From positions 2,480,001 to 2,544,000 of the forward strand of contig JAULSN010000008.1 in NCBI GenBank assembly GCA_033439765.1: a stretch of 64,000 nt of DNA, given 5' to 3'. This DNA comes from Lasiosphaeria ovina (taxonomy: Eukaryota > Ascomycota > Sordariomycetes > Sordariales > Lasiosphaeriaceae). Positions within the stretch are counted from its first letter, which is position 1, and the number at the start of each line of letters is the position of its first letter. This document shows, in pieces, positions 43,016-54,818 of the stretch. The position numbers were made by a program, and so were the translations under genes. Under the pieces are notes generated by a model. That model was not told where the DNA came from, did no database searches, and worked only from the letters and a program-made list of their open reading frames with translations.

Positions 43016-43751
43016 TTTCTTCAGCTTGGTCATAGGACATGTTGCATTTCACATCCGCTTACTAGAAGGCATACTGTGTTGCGGGTGCTTCTTTACCTCG
43101 TCCAAGCAGGGCTTGGCGAAAGATATGGGAGTGGGTGGACAGATTAGAGGGACTTATATTGCGGTCATTTTGAAGTCTATAGGACTCTGGCAGAAATGGC
43201 GTTATATAGGCTACCTCTATAGCCAACCCCCCGCAACATTTTCTGACTAAGTCCGGATTAGTCGCAGAGCCTGAGCCGAATGCTACAGAATCAACCTTTT
43301 ATTACATTAGCACTCTCGTACTTACTCGTCGCAAGCATATGTACAGTAATATTCTGGTAGACGTAAGGTGAGACGATCCCGTTCGCGGATAAACACTGGT
43401 AAGTGGGTGGTTTGGGGCAAGTTCTTTGCAACGCCCAAAAAATTAGGCTCTAAACATATGCCTCCTACCGGCATCCAAGTGAGCCAATCACATCCACGGA
43501 CGTTAAGAATCGCCGAAGCCGCAGCTGTAGCAATGCGCTATTGGTCTTCGCACTTCGTGGCCCCCTGAGGGGGTGCCTGGATTTCCTCAGACAAGCAAAT
43601 ACAACCGTTCCACACCGCCTTAATTGCGCCCAACCCAACACCAGATATCTATGCAAATAACCTACTCGTCACGCACTCACCTCCTACCAATTACTGCCTC
43701 ATCTCAAAAACTCCATCCGGATCGATCGCGGCCAGAAAGAAGAACAAAAGG
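43016..43751. other. Intergenic, no supported gene
   Basis: Upstream region of the HET gene. No conserved exon is seen. Confidence 0.45.
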
Positions 43752-43803
43752 GTAATAAAAAAAATAAAAAATAAAAAATAAAAAAAATAAAAAAATAAAA
43801 AAA
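43752..43803 (+). repeat. A-rich (A5-8 T) repeat before the HET start codon
   Basis: A run of A tracts broken by single T residues ends 6 bp before the ATG at 43810, so it lies in the leader. Confidence 0.85.
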
Positions 43804-43809
43804 GACAAA

Positions 43810-45434
43810 ATGGCAGATCTCTGTGAGCGATGCGTCAAGATCCCCCGACCAATCCATTTTCGGCGATCCTCGCACTTCCCTTCGCGGTCCATCGGAATGA
43901 AGGCCCAGATCGAGGCCAGAAAGGAGGGCTGCCCATTCTGCCGCCTCATCTACAACGCCGTCTTCAACAATCCGATCCAGTATCGCGTAGCGGACGAGTC
44001 GCGCATCGGGGTCATCTGGAACGGCGAGTACTACTATTTCAGCACCGGCCACGGCGAGGAGCTCGGCATCAAGATCGCCGTCATTCAAGAGGAGGATGCA
44101 GCCCCGTCGCCGGCGAATTACGCGCGGCCCGTGACAGGGCGCCAGGTCGATATTGGGCGGGTTCAGTCATGGCTGGATCTCTGTCGAGAACATCACCGAC
44201 AGGGATCGGCGCTGCAGCAGATGCTTGATGTTGAAGCGCCGGGGAGCGGTCGTGGTCCACTGTGGTCGCTGCCGGCCCGCGTCATCGATACCCAGGAGGC
44301 CTGTGTGGTCGTGGCCGACTCGGACACCAGATACGTCACGCTCAGCTATGTCTGGGGCCAGGCGGCGCAGTACAAGCTGCTCTCGGCGAACAAGAGCAAG
44401 CTGATGACCCCTGGGTTCCTGTCGTCCATTCAGGGCCAGCTTCCCCGTACCATCCGCGACGCCATGGACGTGGTCCGCGGCTTGGGCCTCCGCTATCTGT
44501 GGGTGGATGCGCTCTGCATCGTGCAGGATGACGCCGATGACAGAGACAAGGAGATCTCCCGTATGGATGCTATCTACGAAGGCTCCGTCTTCACACTGGT
44601 CGCTGCCTCGGGTACCCATGCCGATGCCGGACTGGCGGCTCTGCATGCTCGCCATGATGGCCCTGACTTTATAGAGACCATATGGCCTGGAGTGCGTATG
44701 ACCGCTCTACACGACGTGCAGGACATCCTCGGCAGCGCCAAATACGGGACGCGGGGCTGGACGTAAGCACAGCCCTCACTATATTCGCTCGGATTCGATT
44801 TTCAAAGGAGCATGGCCTTTGTACTAACAGAGAGGCCTGCCCTGTATATCTGTCTGATCTAGGTTTCAAGAGCAAATTCTCTCTTCCCGGATCCTCGTCT
44901 TCACGGACCGCATGGTCTACTTCCACTGCCACGACTGCACATGGAGCGAGGACAGCAAGGCGGACGAGACGCCCCGACAGAGGACTAAGATCGGCGGTCC
45001 GCGGACAGTGGCGCCTGTGGTCGAACTCGCCGAGAACTCTTGGATGCTGTATTCCACCTACCTAGAGCAGTATTCACAGCGGGAGCTCACGGACGAAGGG
45101 GACAGGGTGAGCGCGATGATGGGCATCCTGCAACGCATCCGACGCAAGCTGCAGTGCCGGCTTGTTCACGGTCTGTTGGATGATGCCTTCGAATGGTCGT
45201 TGCACTTCGATGTGGACAGCTGCCAACGAACCCCCTTGTTTCCGAGCTACTCTTGGGCGGGCTGGAAGGGTCGCGTGTCTATGGAGTGGCCGAATGGCAT
45301 GGAACTCGAGCCGGATGATTGGGACTCGGACGAGACCGGTGATGCTAGCGAGACTTTGGGCTCGCGTGGCGGTTCCGATTCCGCCGTGGTCCCCGAAGGA
45401 GATGATGATGACTGGGAAGACGAAGAAGATGATG

Positions 45435-45478
<44 letters not shown>

Positions 45479-46249
45479 GACGATAACGATGACGATGGCT
45501 CATCTTCAGAATCGGAATATGACTACCATAATTCCGACACTGGCTCCGCTGGCAGTGAGAATGCGGATGACCTGGATTCCGCCTCGGATTCAATCGCGTT
45601 TACCGAAAAGGCGACGGAACTCGTTGCCAAGAGCACGTGGATCGTTTGGTATGAACGTCCTCCGCAGGGGGAACCCGAACTGATCACCGAACGGGACAGC
45701 CTGGGGGAACGACGGAGGCACATTCAGGGATTCAAGAAAGCTCTATTCACCAACAGAGCCCGACTGAAGAATTGTAACCTGCAGCCCACGCAACCCACCC
45801 TCCACCTCGGCCATCTCCAGACGCAGCTCCCGCGCCATTACTCAGTGCTGCAATTCTGGACCATCTCAGTCAAGCTGCGGCTCGCCACATTTGGCGTTGC
45901 GTCTGCGCACCTGGTTAACCTTTTAGACCGCCACGGTAACTGGTGTGGGCAGCTCCGGCTGCCAGACGACCAGAAAATCCAGCCTGGGTCAACGGCCGAG
46001 TTGATCGTCCTGTCAGCCACGCGCGTGAATCACTTCCTGGTGGAGAGCCCTCACATGTTTACTGGGGTTGAGCAGCAGCAAATCGACTGGAAGGATACCG
46101 GCCTTCCCGAGTATTATCGCGTCATGTGGATTCAGAGACATGGCGAGGACAACCTGTCGGAGCGAGTGGCTGTTGGCGAGATCCACCATAGCGCATTGCG
46201 CCGACCGGTCGAAGGTAGAGTGGAATGGAAGGAAATTATTCTAACCTAG
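43810..46249 (+). CDS. HET-domain protein, intact
   Basis: Exons 43810-44762 and 44863-46249 give 779 residues. The HET domain spans about residues 175-330 with its usual blocks: YVTLSYVWG, LPRTIRDAMDVVRGLGLRYLWVDALCI, and RGWTFQEQIL completed across the intron. An N-terminal Cys-rich start (LCERCVKI, GCPFCRLIY) is common in this class. After the HET region lies an acidic insertion at about residues 500-560 with 13 successive Asp from GAC repeats, then a conserved-looking tail. Proteins of this class can trigger heterokaryon-incompatibility cell death; whether this one does is unknown. The 100-nt intron has a good branch (GTACTAACAG is an early candidate; TCTGATC is nearer). Confidence 0.9.
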
Positions 46250-46308
46250 GTAGGTAATTAGGTTACTTCAACCCATTGGCGGAGCAGCCTATCAATCTTT
46301 TACTGGTT

Positions 46309-46951
46309 CTATAAGTTAATTATCCGGCGATATATTCTTAATACCTTATCTGTCGACTTTTTGTGGACTGTAGAGCTGTCTATTCCTCTAGTGTAATTTT
46401 TTGAGCGCTTTACCTTTCCTCGGCGGAAGAACTCTGTAGTGCTCTCCTTTCCCGACATTGTTGATTTAGATGGTATGAAGTAAATTAAAGTCAAAGTAGA
46501 GGTAGAAGGGTAAGAGCCGGTAAGGCGCGGGAGGGTATGAGGGAGGACAGCTGAGGAGTACGGGCACAAGGGATACAAGAGAGAGAGAGAAGAGTCGTGC
46601 GGTAGGCGGTAGCGTGGATCTGAGCCTCTTTATATAGCCGGCGCCTTTCGTGCGGTAGGTAGTAGGACGGATCGAACTGCCTCTTTACGGCTGGGGAAAG
46701 GTCACTTGTGTAGTAGGTAGGCATGACTACCACAACGCAGAACCTCAAAACGGAGAGTGAATACGCTGGATACCAAGGCCATTTCTTTGGGCCGCCGTTT
46801 TCGGGGGACCAGAAATAGGCCACCCCCATCTGGCCCAAAACCTGCCCCTCGTCGCGTAAAGTTGATAATTTTGTAATATGGTGAGCTAGGGGTAAGCAAT
46901 GATGAGCCGAGGGTGAGCCGAGGGTGAAGCGAGCCTGATTTTAGCCTAACC
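46309..46951 (-). mobile_element. Mobile-element fragment with a short ORF start, inverted copy at 52491
   Basis: The minus strand carries a leader of about 490 bp, three ~60-bp tandem units with TGCCTACC/CTACCGCACGA cores, and then an ATG-led frame of 50 codons (MSGKESTTEFF, RSKNYTRGIDSSTVHKKS) that stops at about 46309. The leader matches 52491-53110 in the opposite orientation. The short frame looks like the start of a longer element protein, truncated. I cannot name the class. Confidence 0.5.
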
Positions 46952-47435
46952 ATCTTTGAATGAGGTTCTTTTTTTTTTTAGCGACCGACTACCTAGATAA
47001 TCACAACAATGCTTGGTTTTTCCTGTAGTCTGAAACGATAGGCAAGGTCCTGACCAGCAATGACCATCTCTCCCTCTCTCTCTCAATGTCTCTCCATCCT
47101 ACCAAGGCAAACCCAATTGTTCCCGATCCCAACCGTGTCGATGCGTGCGGGTGGCATGCTGGTCAGTTTAGGGAGAGGTTGGCAAGTGGTGAAGTCTTTT
47201 TTTTTACCTGGGGGTTTCTCTCCTCAAGTCCAGGCAAGGAAGGAGGCTGTCTCGTGATTGATTCCCCCCCTATTTCGTCTCGTCAATCAAGTGTGGTCTT
47301 TAGCCGGCGCAATTCCACCTCGGGATTCTCGAGTAACTGCTCTCCTTGGGTTTCTCACCTCCCATACCTTTTTCTATCGCCATATATCCGAATGGTTGTC
47401 TCTGGGAATCAGGAGCAGGTATTTTGGCTTATTAA
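46952..47435. other. Intergenic, no supported gene
   Basis: 3' flank of the Pro/Ser-rich gene. Short frames only. Confidence 0.4.
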
Positions 47436-48310
47436 TTACCTGCGTCTTTCTCGGTATTCCTTGTCTCTAGCTGCCTGCTCTCTTTGCCTCTCTAAAATCT
47501 CATCGATGACGGGGTCGTTGCTTCTGGGCCGAAGCGGGTCTCTCACATAACCCTGTGGATTTGGTACTGATATGGGATACTGTTTTGGCCTGCGAAGTCT
47601 TTCTTCACTTATTCTCACATTCGCGGCTGAGGCGTAAGTACTGGCCTTTCTCGGGGACGGCGGCACAATTGATTGCTGGTAGTGGACCGAACGACCATGA
47701 TCATCGGAATACCCGTATTCGTAATCGTCGTCCTCAATTTTATAATCAGGTGGGGGAGCCCTGTGCTGGCGGTCAACACCTTGCTGAGGTGATCTGCTAC
47801 TCTGGGCCCGAGGTGATCTGCTCGGGGTGTGAGTCGGTGGTTTGTCTCGTCCAAAGCCTGACGTCACGCCCGGGATGTACAGGGGCGCAGGCGGAGGCAT
47901 TGGTACTGGGGGAGGTCTGTCGTCCCTTTCCAGCGTTGAGCTGGCCGCTGGCCGCCGATCTAGAGGGTCTACTGCTACCGCGTTGCAGTTGTTTATCTCG
48001 TCCGGAATTGGAACTCTCGCCGGCAATGTTACAAGAGTCTCGCAACCCTGTATCTGGTCAGCCTGCCCATGTACCCCCCGGTTTCTTGATCCGTACGAAA
48101 GCTCACAATCGAAAAGCATCAACACTTTGGCCATCACAGTCACAGTCTATGCAAAATACAAGGGACAGAACTTGAAGACGCCGTGAATCTTGTTCGGTCT
48201 GGCCCCATGGTGTCCACAACTAACCTTCCAATGGCGGCGATAAAGATGAAGCTGACCATCATGCCAATCGCGGCGCGCCCACCTCCCTGCACACCGAAGG
48301 TTGAAGTTGC
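47436..48310 (-). CDS. Single-pass membrane protein with Pro/Ser/Arg-rich tail, 5' end unresolved
   Basis: An exon beginning at 48310 encodes GGGRAAIGMMVSFIFIAAIG, a transmembrane segment. An intron joins it to a frame with VMAKVLMLFDCELSYGS. A second intron (about 47968-48048, donor GTTGCG, acceptor CAGTAG) leads to the long last exon, which is rich in Pro, Ser, Arg and Asp/Tyr (PPPVPMPPPAPLYIPG, YEYGYSDD) and ends in a charged helix (IDEILERQREQAARDKEYRE). No start codon is assigned. It lies 188 bp downstream of the CVNH gene on the same strand. The two could be one gene with a CVNH ectodomain, membrane segment and cytosolic tail, but the splice phases I tried do not join them cleanly. Confidence 0.45.
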
Positions 48311-48498
48311 CTGTAATTAACGGAGGACAGAATACATTGTGTCACCCCGCTCATCGTTCGAGCCCAGGAATCAGACGTCGGCCATTCCAGTCATTCATCT
48401 CCATCTTCTTTGACTGCCCATTTGCAGCCGTAATTTATCGTACACCACCCCACAGGCCGAAACGACCCAATCCTCGAGCAATTCCCACCTCCCCACCC

Positions 48499-49128
48499 CT
48501 AACACTGAGTTCCCTTTGTTCGGTAGCACTCAAGCACCCCGTTGTTGTTGTCGACAACCGTGTCTAGGACAAGCCGCGTGTCAGTCTTGTCATTGGCTTA
48601 ACCCTAGTCCAGGTCGCCATTTCCCGCATTCCATCGACCGACCGAGGTTGTGACTCACTCAGGTCAAAGATGGCCGTCGGCCAGCTCGCCTGCGACGCGC
48701 CCGTGCCGGGGTCGCATTGGCAGTGCACCAGGGATGGGTTGTCGCCCAGCAGGATGCCGCCCGACGTCTTGGAGTTGCTGCACTCGACGCACTGGTCTCC
48801 AAAGTGTGGTCTGTCTTGCGTCATCAGCCAGTCTCCTGCTCAACTCTGCAGACCAGACTCGGAAGTGTGATGGGTGTTAAAGCACAGTAAAAACCACTGA
48901 CCCTGTCCCCGCCGGGTCCGCCTGCAGCGACCCGTACGTGTTCTTCAGGCATTGGCCGAGGTCGAGCCTCGAACACCGGAGCGCCCCGAAAATGTTGCGG
49001 CAGCTGGCTGTGAGGATGCGCCCGCTGACCCGGACCGTGCTGGCGTCGCAGGACCCGATGAAGTTTTCGGCAATGCCGGAGCCAGCGGCGGCGAGCCCTG
49101 CGGCGACTACGCGGAGCGGGAATCTCAT
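48499..49128 (-). CDS. Secreted cyanovirin-N homology (CVNH) protein
   Basis: Three exons (49128-48902, 48810-48659, 48563-48499) give 147 residues. A signal peptide (MRFPLRVVAAGLAAAGSGIA) is followed by one CVNH fold: GSCDASTVRVSGRILTASC, SRLDLGQCLKNTYGSL, DQCVECSNSK, LVHCQCDPGTG, and the closing IFDLNTVVDNNNGVLEC whose parts are joined correctly only after splicing. The fold binds carbohydrate in some members; fungal ones occur in surface and secreted proteins. Introns are 91 and 95 nt. See the adjacent membrane-protein entry for a possible longer gene model. Confidence 0.82.
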
Positions 49129-50015
49129 GTTGAGCTGGATTCTTCTGCTTAGGCACTACCGGGTTCCAAGTAGGAGTGCTGTCTAAAAGGTCTGGAAATG
49201 CAATTGACATGCTCCGCGACTCTGCACGCACGCACGCGATATAGATATATGAATCATTTTCTTGTAACAGATGAGTGTGGGTGGATGGACAGCTCTAGGG
49301 CATTCAATCTACGCAATTCCTGTTCTATTCGTGGAGTCGCAGCGCTCGGTTGGAAGATCAACTCATGCTGGGTCGCTCCAATTTGGGCGAGAAAAGGGGG
49401 TTACGGTGTGCCTCGCAAGACAGGTTATGGTGGGATGGTCCGCAGTTATCTATATAGTTCCCGGGTAGCCTTGACGAGTTCGGAAACTGTGCCGAGCGAG
49501 TGTGTGTCTGGTTGCGGCGTTGATTGGTTTAAGCGCTGGTCGAGTCGGCGTGCAAAGGGGGTTGGCTGATACGCTGCCGTGCCAAGACGCTTCCCAAGTC
49601 CCATCGCCAACATGATGCCAAGAACTCTAGAAGCCTTATCGTTGGATGTTCACGTCCAAGCCTACACTAGTTGATCGTGGACCAAGAATCCAGCGGCGTA
49701 GTGTTGCCGGAGGCCGCGGCCGGGTAAATTGCCGCGCAAGCTCGAAGCGGGCGAGCGGCACTATCTCAAGTAGATTACGCCGCTTGCAAATTAGATTAGC
49801 GTTCCCTACAAGAAAAGCCCCTGGATATGGCAGCCTTGGGTAGCATTCTGCTGGCTGTCAGATATCCACTCAAGGAAAAAAGCTGTTGTGACTTTGCAGC
49901 GCGAACATGAAAGTCAAATAAAGGGGTAGCAAGGATGTCAGATGTCGTGCATGCTCTTGTCCAAGAACCGGGATGGGCCCAGCCGAGTAGAGTATTCTCA
50001 GCCTTTTCAATCTTG
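49129..50015. other. Intergenic, no supported gene
   Basis: Upstream of the CVNH gene and 3' of the HET pseudogene. Nothing recognisable. Confidence 0.45.
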
Positions 50016-52034
50016 TCAAACCAGAGTCAACGACACTCGTTTGCCAGCGCGAGGCGATCCCAGGGTCCCCCTCTTTCCTATATATTCCACCATGCCAATA
50101 CGCTTATATGTCTTATTCCCGCTGGAAACACTACAGTCTAGTTCCTCCAAGGCCAAGAACTGGGAGGCGCCAGAAAACTTGAACTTCATCACAAGCAGGA
50201 GCCAGCACTCCAGCCCGCCAGGAAGCGGCGGAATCTCGTAGCTATCATCCAGATCGACCATCAGCCAGGAATCAAACCCGCCGTGGTCGTCATCAAACAA
50301 TCCCGGAGCAGCGCAACAGGGCAAACCGCCCCGATATTGTCGCCGCAGAAAGGCTTTCCAAATCGTGCCTTCGATATCCAGCCTCCCGTTGCGCACTTGG
50401 CCAAACGTACCAGGGTATACCTCCTCCATGCTGGATCCGAGGACGTTTATCATCGAATCAGCATACGGTGAGGCATCACAGAATGCTACGCCGCTCGTTG
50501 ATGTCCAGCTCCACGTAGGCGCCAAGCCCTGCTGAGGTCTGCGTCCCCTAGCCCTTCCCCTCTCTTTAGTTGTCTTCCAGCAAAGTCCCCGCGCTAGATC
50601 CTCCCTCCACAGCCCAGCGACGTAGGTGAATCCAAGGGCCGATGATGCCCACGAAGCTAGTCCCGCGAGCGCCGGCAGACGGTCTTCTTCGAACGTGAGT
50701 TGCTTGGTCGAGAAGTCCTCCACTATGAGGTACCAAACTCGCAACTCGTCGAATAAATCCCGCGGCCCCCGCAGCTGTCGTCCTGGCCAGCCGTGGGCCG
50801 TCCCATTCCAGTCTCGCTTTTTGCTGGCCAGACGAGGACGTGTTTTCCACGCGCCGGGTTCGCCTTTCATCGCGTCGCAGCACTCCCATATCATGCCGAG
50901 GTCGGTAAAGTGGAGCGTTGCAGGAGATACTAGCCGCTCCTGAAAGGCCCAGCCCCTTGTACACAGCGGACCGTTAACGACGAGGCTACTGTCCCGGTGT
51001 CTAGTATTTACGACATATAAATCATCCGGCTCTCCCGCAAGGTAGTGTGCTGTCCAATTCGTGCGCTGAGGGCGCTCAACCTTCTCGGTCTCAGTCCCGA
51101 GTTGCAGTCATGGCCCCCAACAGCTGAAATGTTGAGCACACCATCCTGGTAGATGGCCGTCATCTTGCAGGCCTGTTCGGACCAGTCCTTGCCGCCATCA
51201 CCCTCCTGTATGATGCACAGAGCGTCAATCCAGAGGTAGCGAATGCCTAGTCGCCGTGCCAGTTGTACCGCGTCCCTCGGGGTTTCGGGAAGCGATTCGA
51301 GCCGGATGCCGTCGCAGTGCTCTTGCAAATTGGCTATTGCCGTTCTGAGGGAATTCCCCGATGTTCCCCAACAGTAGCTCAGCGTAGCATACTCCCCAGT
51401 CTCGCCCTCGCTGGAAATGTGCAGAGAAACCGTGTTGCGCTGGAGATCGAGGACTCGTTTCGGAAGTGGACACTCGAGTGACATGGCGCGGCATTCATAG
51501 TGACTGTGGAGACAATCGAAGAGCCATTTCCTTGCGAGGCCGATGGCGTCCCCGGAGAATGGGTATTCGTCTGGCACAACCGCCACCGGTAGGACATGGG
51601 CGTGGCTCTCAGCAGCCGCCTGAGTGCCAATGGACCCCAGGGATTCGAAACTCGCTGAAGTGGGCCCACCGCCACCAGACTTGTGGCGTAGGTTGAAGTC
51701 GAAGTGGCAAGTTCCATAGGCTGAACCCGTCGCTGTCCCGGCCTTGAAGAGTGAAGAAGGTCCCACCCGAGCTTGCCATGTTCTGCGGAGAAGCTTGAAG
51801 GGAGTATTTCCGTGCACTCCCCGCCTCTGAAAATCGGCCTCGCAGCTCTGAGAGAACGAGAGCGCACAAGCGGCAACGGAGCGCTTGGTCTTGAAGGGTC
51901 TGGAGCTGTCCATCATAGAGGTACTCATCCCCATCCTCAATCGATTCATCTGTAATACCAGCCCTAGACAGGCAGAATGAGGCAAGAGCGAAGCACTCGT
52001 CACAGAGAGAATCGTCTCTCTCTACCCGTGGCAT
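50016..52034 (-). pseudogene. HET-domain gene with two compensating frameshifts
   Basis: The first ATG consistent with the frame is at 52034 (MPRVERDDSLCDECF); the open frame extends further up only with a TTG. The sequence leaves its frame at about 51705, where dropping one C would restore it, and enters the frame carrying the HET blocks EYATLSYCWGTSG, LPETPRDAVQLARRLG and IRYLWIDALCIIQEGDGG. At about 51060 it shifts back to the first frame, continuing as TRGWAFQERLVSPATLHF and MIWECCDAMKG down to a stop at 50016 (about 650 residues if whole). The HET core is well preserved, so loss is recent or the shifts are sequence errors. Confidence 0.75.
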
Positions 52035-52490
52035 GGGCTGTCTATACCCAACGCTCCGAAGAACCGGCAGGGCTTTTGTTGAGGTTGGCGACTCGTTTCG
52101 AGGGGGCTTGATAGATGCAGGTTGGGATATTGTGGCTTCATCCCATGACTGGCTCTGCCGGGCAAATGAAGGTCTCAATGGGTATTTCGAGAGGGCAATT
52201 AAATAGGCTTCTAAGAATCTAGGATTCTGAAATAGGGATTTAAATCGCTATTACATCACCCGCTGAAAAGCCTTTACGACGAGTTGTAGAATACTGAGGC
52301 CATTTGCGAATGTTCAGGGATTAGATTCTACAGTGGGGGTCTGTATGCGCAAATAGTATCCGAGTGCGTCTGCCTTGAAGAGAGCAATCATTGGGCAGCC
52401 GTTAGGCAGCCATTGCTTTGTTGAGCTCAGTAGGTATATGTACCGTACCTAGGTAGTCGGTCTCTAAAAAGAATTCTCTTGGCGTTCGAG
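52035..52490. other. Upstream region of the HET pseudogene
   Basis: No gene is seen. It runs up to the inverted mobile-element fragment. Confidence 0.4.
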
Positions 52491-53111
52491 GACGGTTAGC
52501 CCAAAATCAGGTCGCTTCAGCCCCGGCTCACCTTCGGCTCCCCCCGGCTCAGCCTCCGCTCACCATACCACGAAATTGTCAACTTTACGCGACTCTCTAG
52601 GGGACGAGTTTTGGGCCTTACTCTCCTAATGGCCTGAAAGGGGGCCAAGTAAGCGGGACCCATTCTTATCTACCTCGCTAGTAGTAATGACCTTTAAAAC
52701 GGAGGCCCAGAAATGGTCCTAATAGCCTAGCGTATTCACTCTCCGTTTTTAAAAAGTTTTGTAGTCTTATCTTATGCCTATTACCTTCGGGCACTAGCTA
52801 GATAAGGAGGCAATTCCGCTCCGTCTACTGCCTACCGCGCGACTGTTCTTTTTCTAAACTAGATAAAAGACGTAGTTCTGCTCCTACTACCTACCGCACG
52901 ACTATTCTTCTCTAATACGGTAAATAAAGAGGCAGCTCGTTCGGTCCTACTACCTACCGTACGACTATTCTCTCTCGTATCCCTCACCCCTTATATCCTT
53001 ACTCCTTACTACTAGCCAAACCTTTCTTCTCCTATATTTTCTCGTAATACCTTACTACTATTTTCTACTTTTATATTTCACTTTAACCTATATTATACGT
53101 ACTTATATAAT
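52491..53111 (+). mobile_element. RIP'd inverted copy of the fragment at 46309-46951
   Basis: It begins GGTTAGCCCAAAATCAGG and can be aligned over its length with the reverse complement of about 46460-46951, including the block CAACTTTACGCGAC, the GTATTCACTCTCCGTTTT block and three ~60-bp tandem units. It is T/A-enriched. The second MULE starts directly at its right end. Confidence 0.65.
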
Positions 53112-54818
53112 GAGCGAGTCTCCTGCAACTGTTAAATCGTCCCCTGACACTGTAGGTACATAGGCGCCAAGACTTTACAGCTCACCGCCCAGGAAAATAC
53201 CATATTTTACAGCCAAATTTACCATATTCGCTGGCTGCCCGGCTTCAAGCGCTGGCAACGCAGTTGTATCGCAATTGCACCTCGCCGCCGTCGCCAACGT
53301 CAACATACTTCCGAATGCGGTAATTCTCGCTCAGGGCCGTAGATTCGCTCAAATCGTTCAAATCTATAATAAAAAGCGAAGCTGACTTCGTTGAATTCGC
53401 TTACGTAACAGGGCCAAAATGCAATAAAAAACTGCAGGCCCGCCTATACTACTCACAACTGCGTAACTGACGGCATTACTGATCCACACCTTCCAATGCC
53501 CGGGCAGTCAATTGCGGAACCCTTCCACTGCGTATAGGCCGTATAATACGACCTTCAGCCACTACAGAGGCTGTAGGGCCGCGTAAAGCTCGCGATATTA
53601 AGCCGCCCCGGCTAACACGCTACGTACCTTGGTGTTGAGCACTACCTCCCCGGCTCCCTACGCCCCGAGTACTTGATGCCCGGGTTCCTATTGCCCGGCC
53701 TCTACGGCTCCCTATGCCCCGAGTGCTTGATACCCGGGTTCTTGTTGCCCGGCCTCCACGGCTCCCTATGCCCCGAGTGCTTGATGCCCGGGTTCCTATT
53801 GCCCGGCCTCCACGGCTCCCTATGCCCCGGTTACCTCGGCGAGCCGAGTCGAGGTTATTAATAGTACGGCGAGTAGGCTATATATACGCCTGGCTAAGCT
53901 CATCGATATTATCGTCGTTAACATCGTCGTCAACATCGTCGTTATCGTCAAGAGTGATGCCCTCCTATTATAAGGGATCCCGTCGAATAGAAGGCATAAG
54001 CCCGGACTGCCTGCCCGGCTAAGTCGGGACCCGCGGAGTGTTCGGCTCGGCTGCGAACGCCGTAGTATTACGCGGCCTCCCCCGAAGGTGCTGAACTCTA
54101 TCAAAGTCCTGGTACTGTAGGTACTCGTCTTTATCAAGTAATGACCTCTCCAGGTACTAATATGGATGGAAATCAACCTTCTGAAGCTTTAGAGTACCTA
54201 CCCTATGACGTTCAAGAAGCTCGTAAGAGTAAGGAATATTATACTACGCCCGGGTGCTACCGGTATAAGGCTCGAGGGGTCTCGGGCGGTCTTCCAGTGT
54301 AGGTTGCATCTTTTCGTACTATTGAATAACGCGGGTAAGGGCTTTATAATATACGTTATAAGGAGCCTCGCCTAGCCACTACTTTCCTAAGTAATCGAAG
54401 CGAATACGGTTCTATTAGTTACGAGTCTCCTTATTATAGGCTTCCTTCATACCCTCTACCATATTAAGGCTCTATTGTACAGTCTGATTAACTGAACTAT
54501 TACCGGTAACCACGTATAGCTTGAAGAGCCTATTTACCGACTCAACTAGCGATATAGATCGTTGGCCAAAGTTCTTAACCTTATTAGTATAGTAAGTTAC
54601 CCACTAACTCTGAAGTAGTATGTATATTTCCTCAAGATACTTCAGTATAGCCGTCTGGCCGGAAAAAACAGCTTTTATCATCTCCTAAGCTTGGTTAAAG
54701 CCATCGAGGGTAGGCGAGTATATAATATACTCCTAGAGGAGGTACATTCCTACCTTTATATAGGGGACCTCGGCTGGTAGGGCGCCTAGCCTCGGCTATT
54801 AACTATCTTATACTCTTC
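53112..54818 (-). mobile_element. Second MULE copy, RIP'd and truncated
   Basis: It starts with GAGCGAGTCTCCTGCAAC, an altered left inverted repeat of the MULE at 20732, and can be followed against that copy to the position equivalent to about 22305. There the 749-bp repeat takes over, so the N-terminal third of the transposase and the right inverted repeat are missing. It is richer in TA than the first copy. Confidence 0.8.
53661..53823 (+). repeat. 54-bp tandem repeat, 3 units, inside the MULE relic
   Basis: Units contain TTGATGCCCGGGTTC and TTGCCCGGCCTCCACGGCTC. The first MULE has only about one such unit at the same place (about 21290-21345), so the array expanded in this copy. Confidence 0.8.

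Noticed and set aside
46250..53111. Starship-type giant element bounded by the inverted fragments
   Set aside because: No captain-type recombinase gene could be recognised; the short MSGKES frame is too short to assign.
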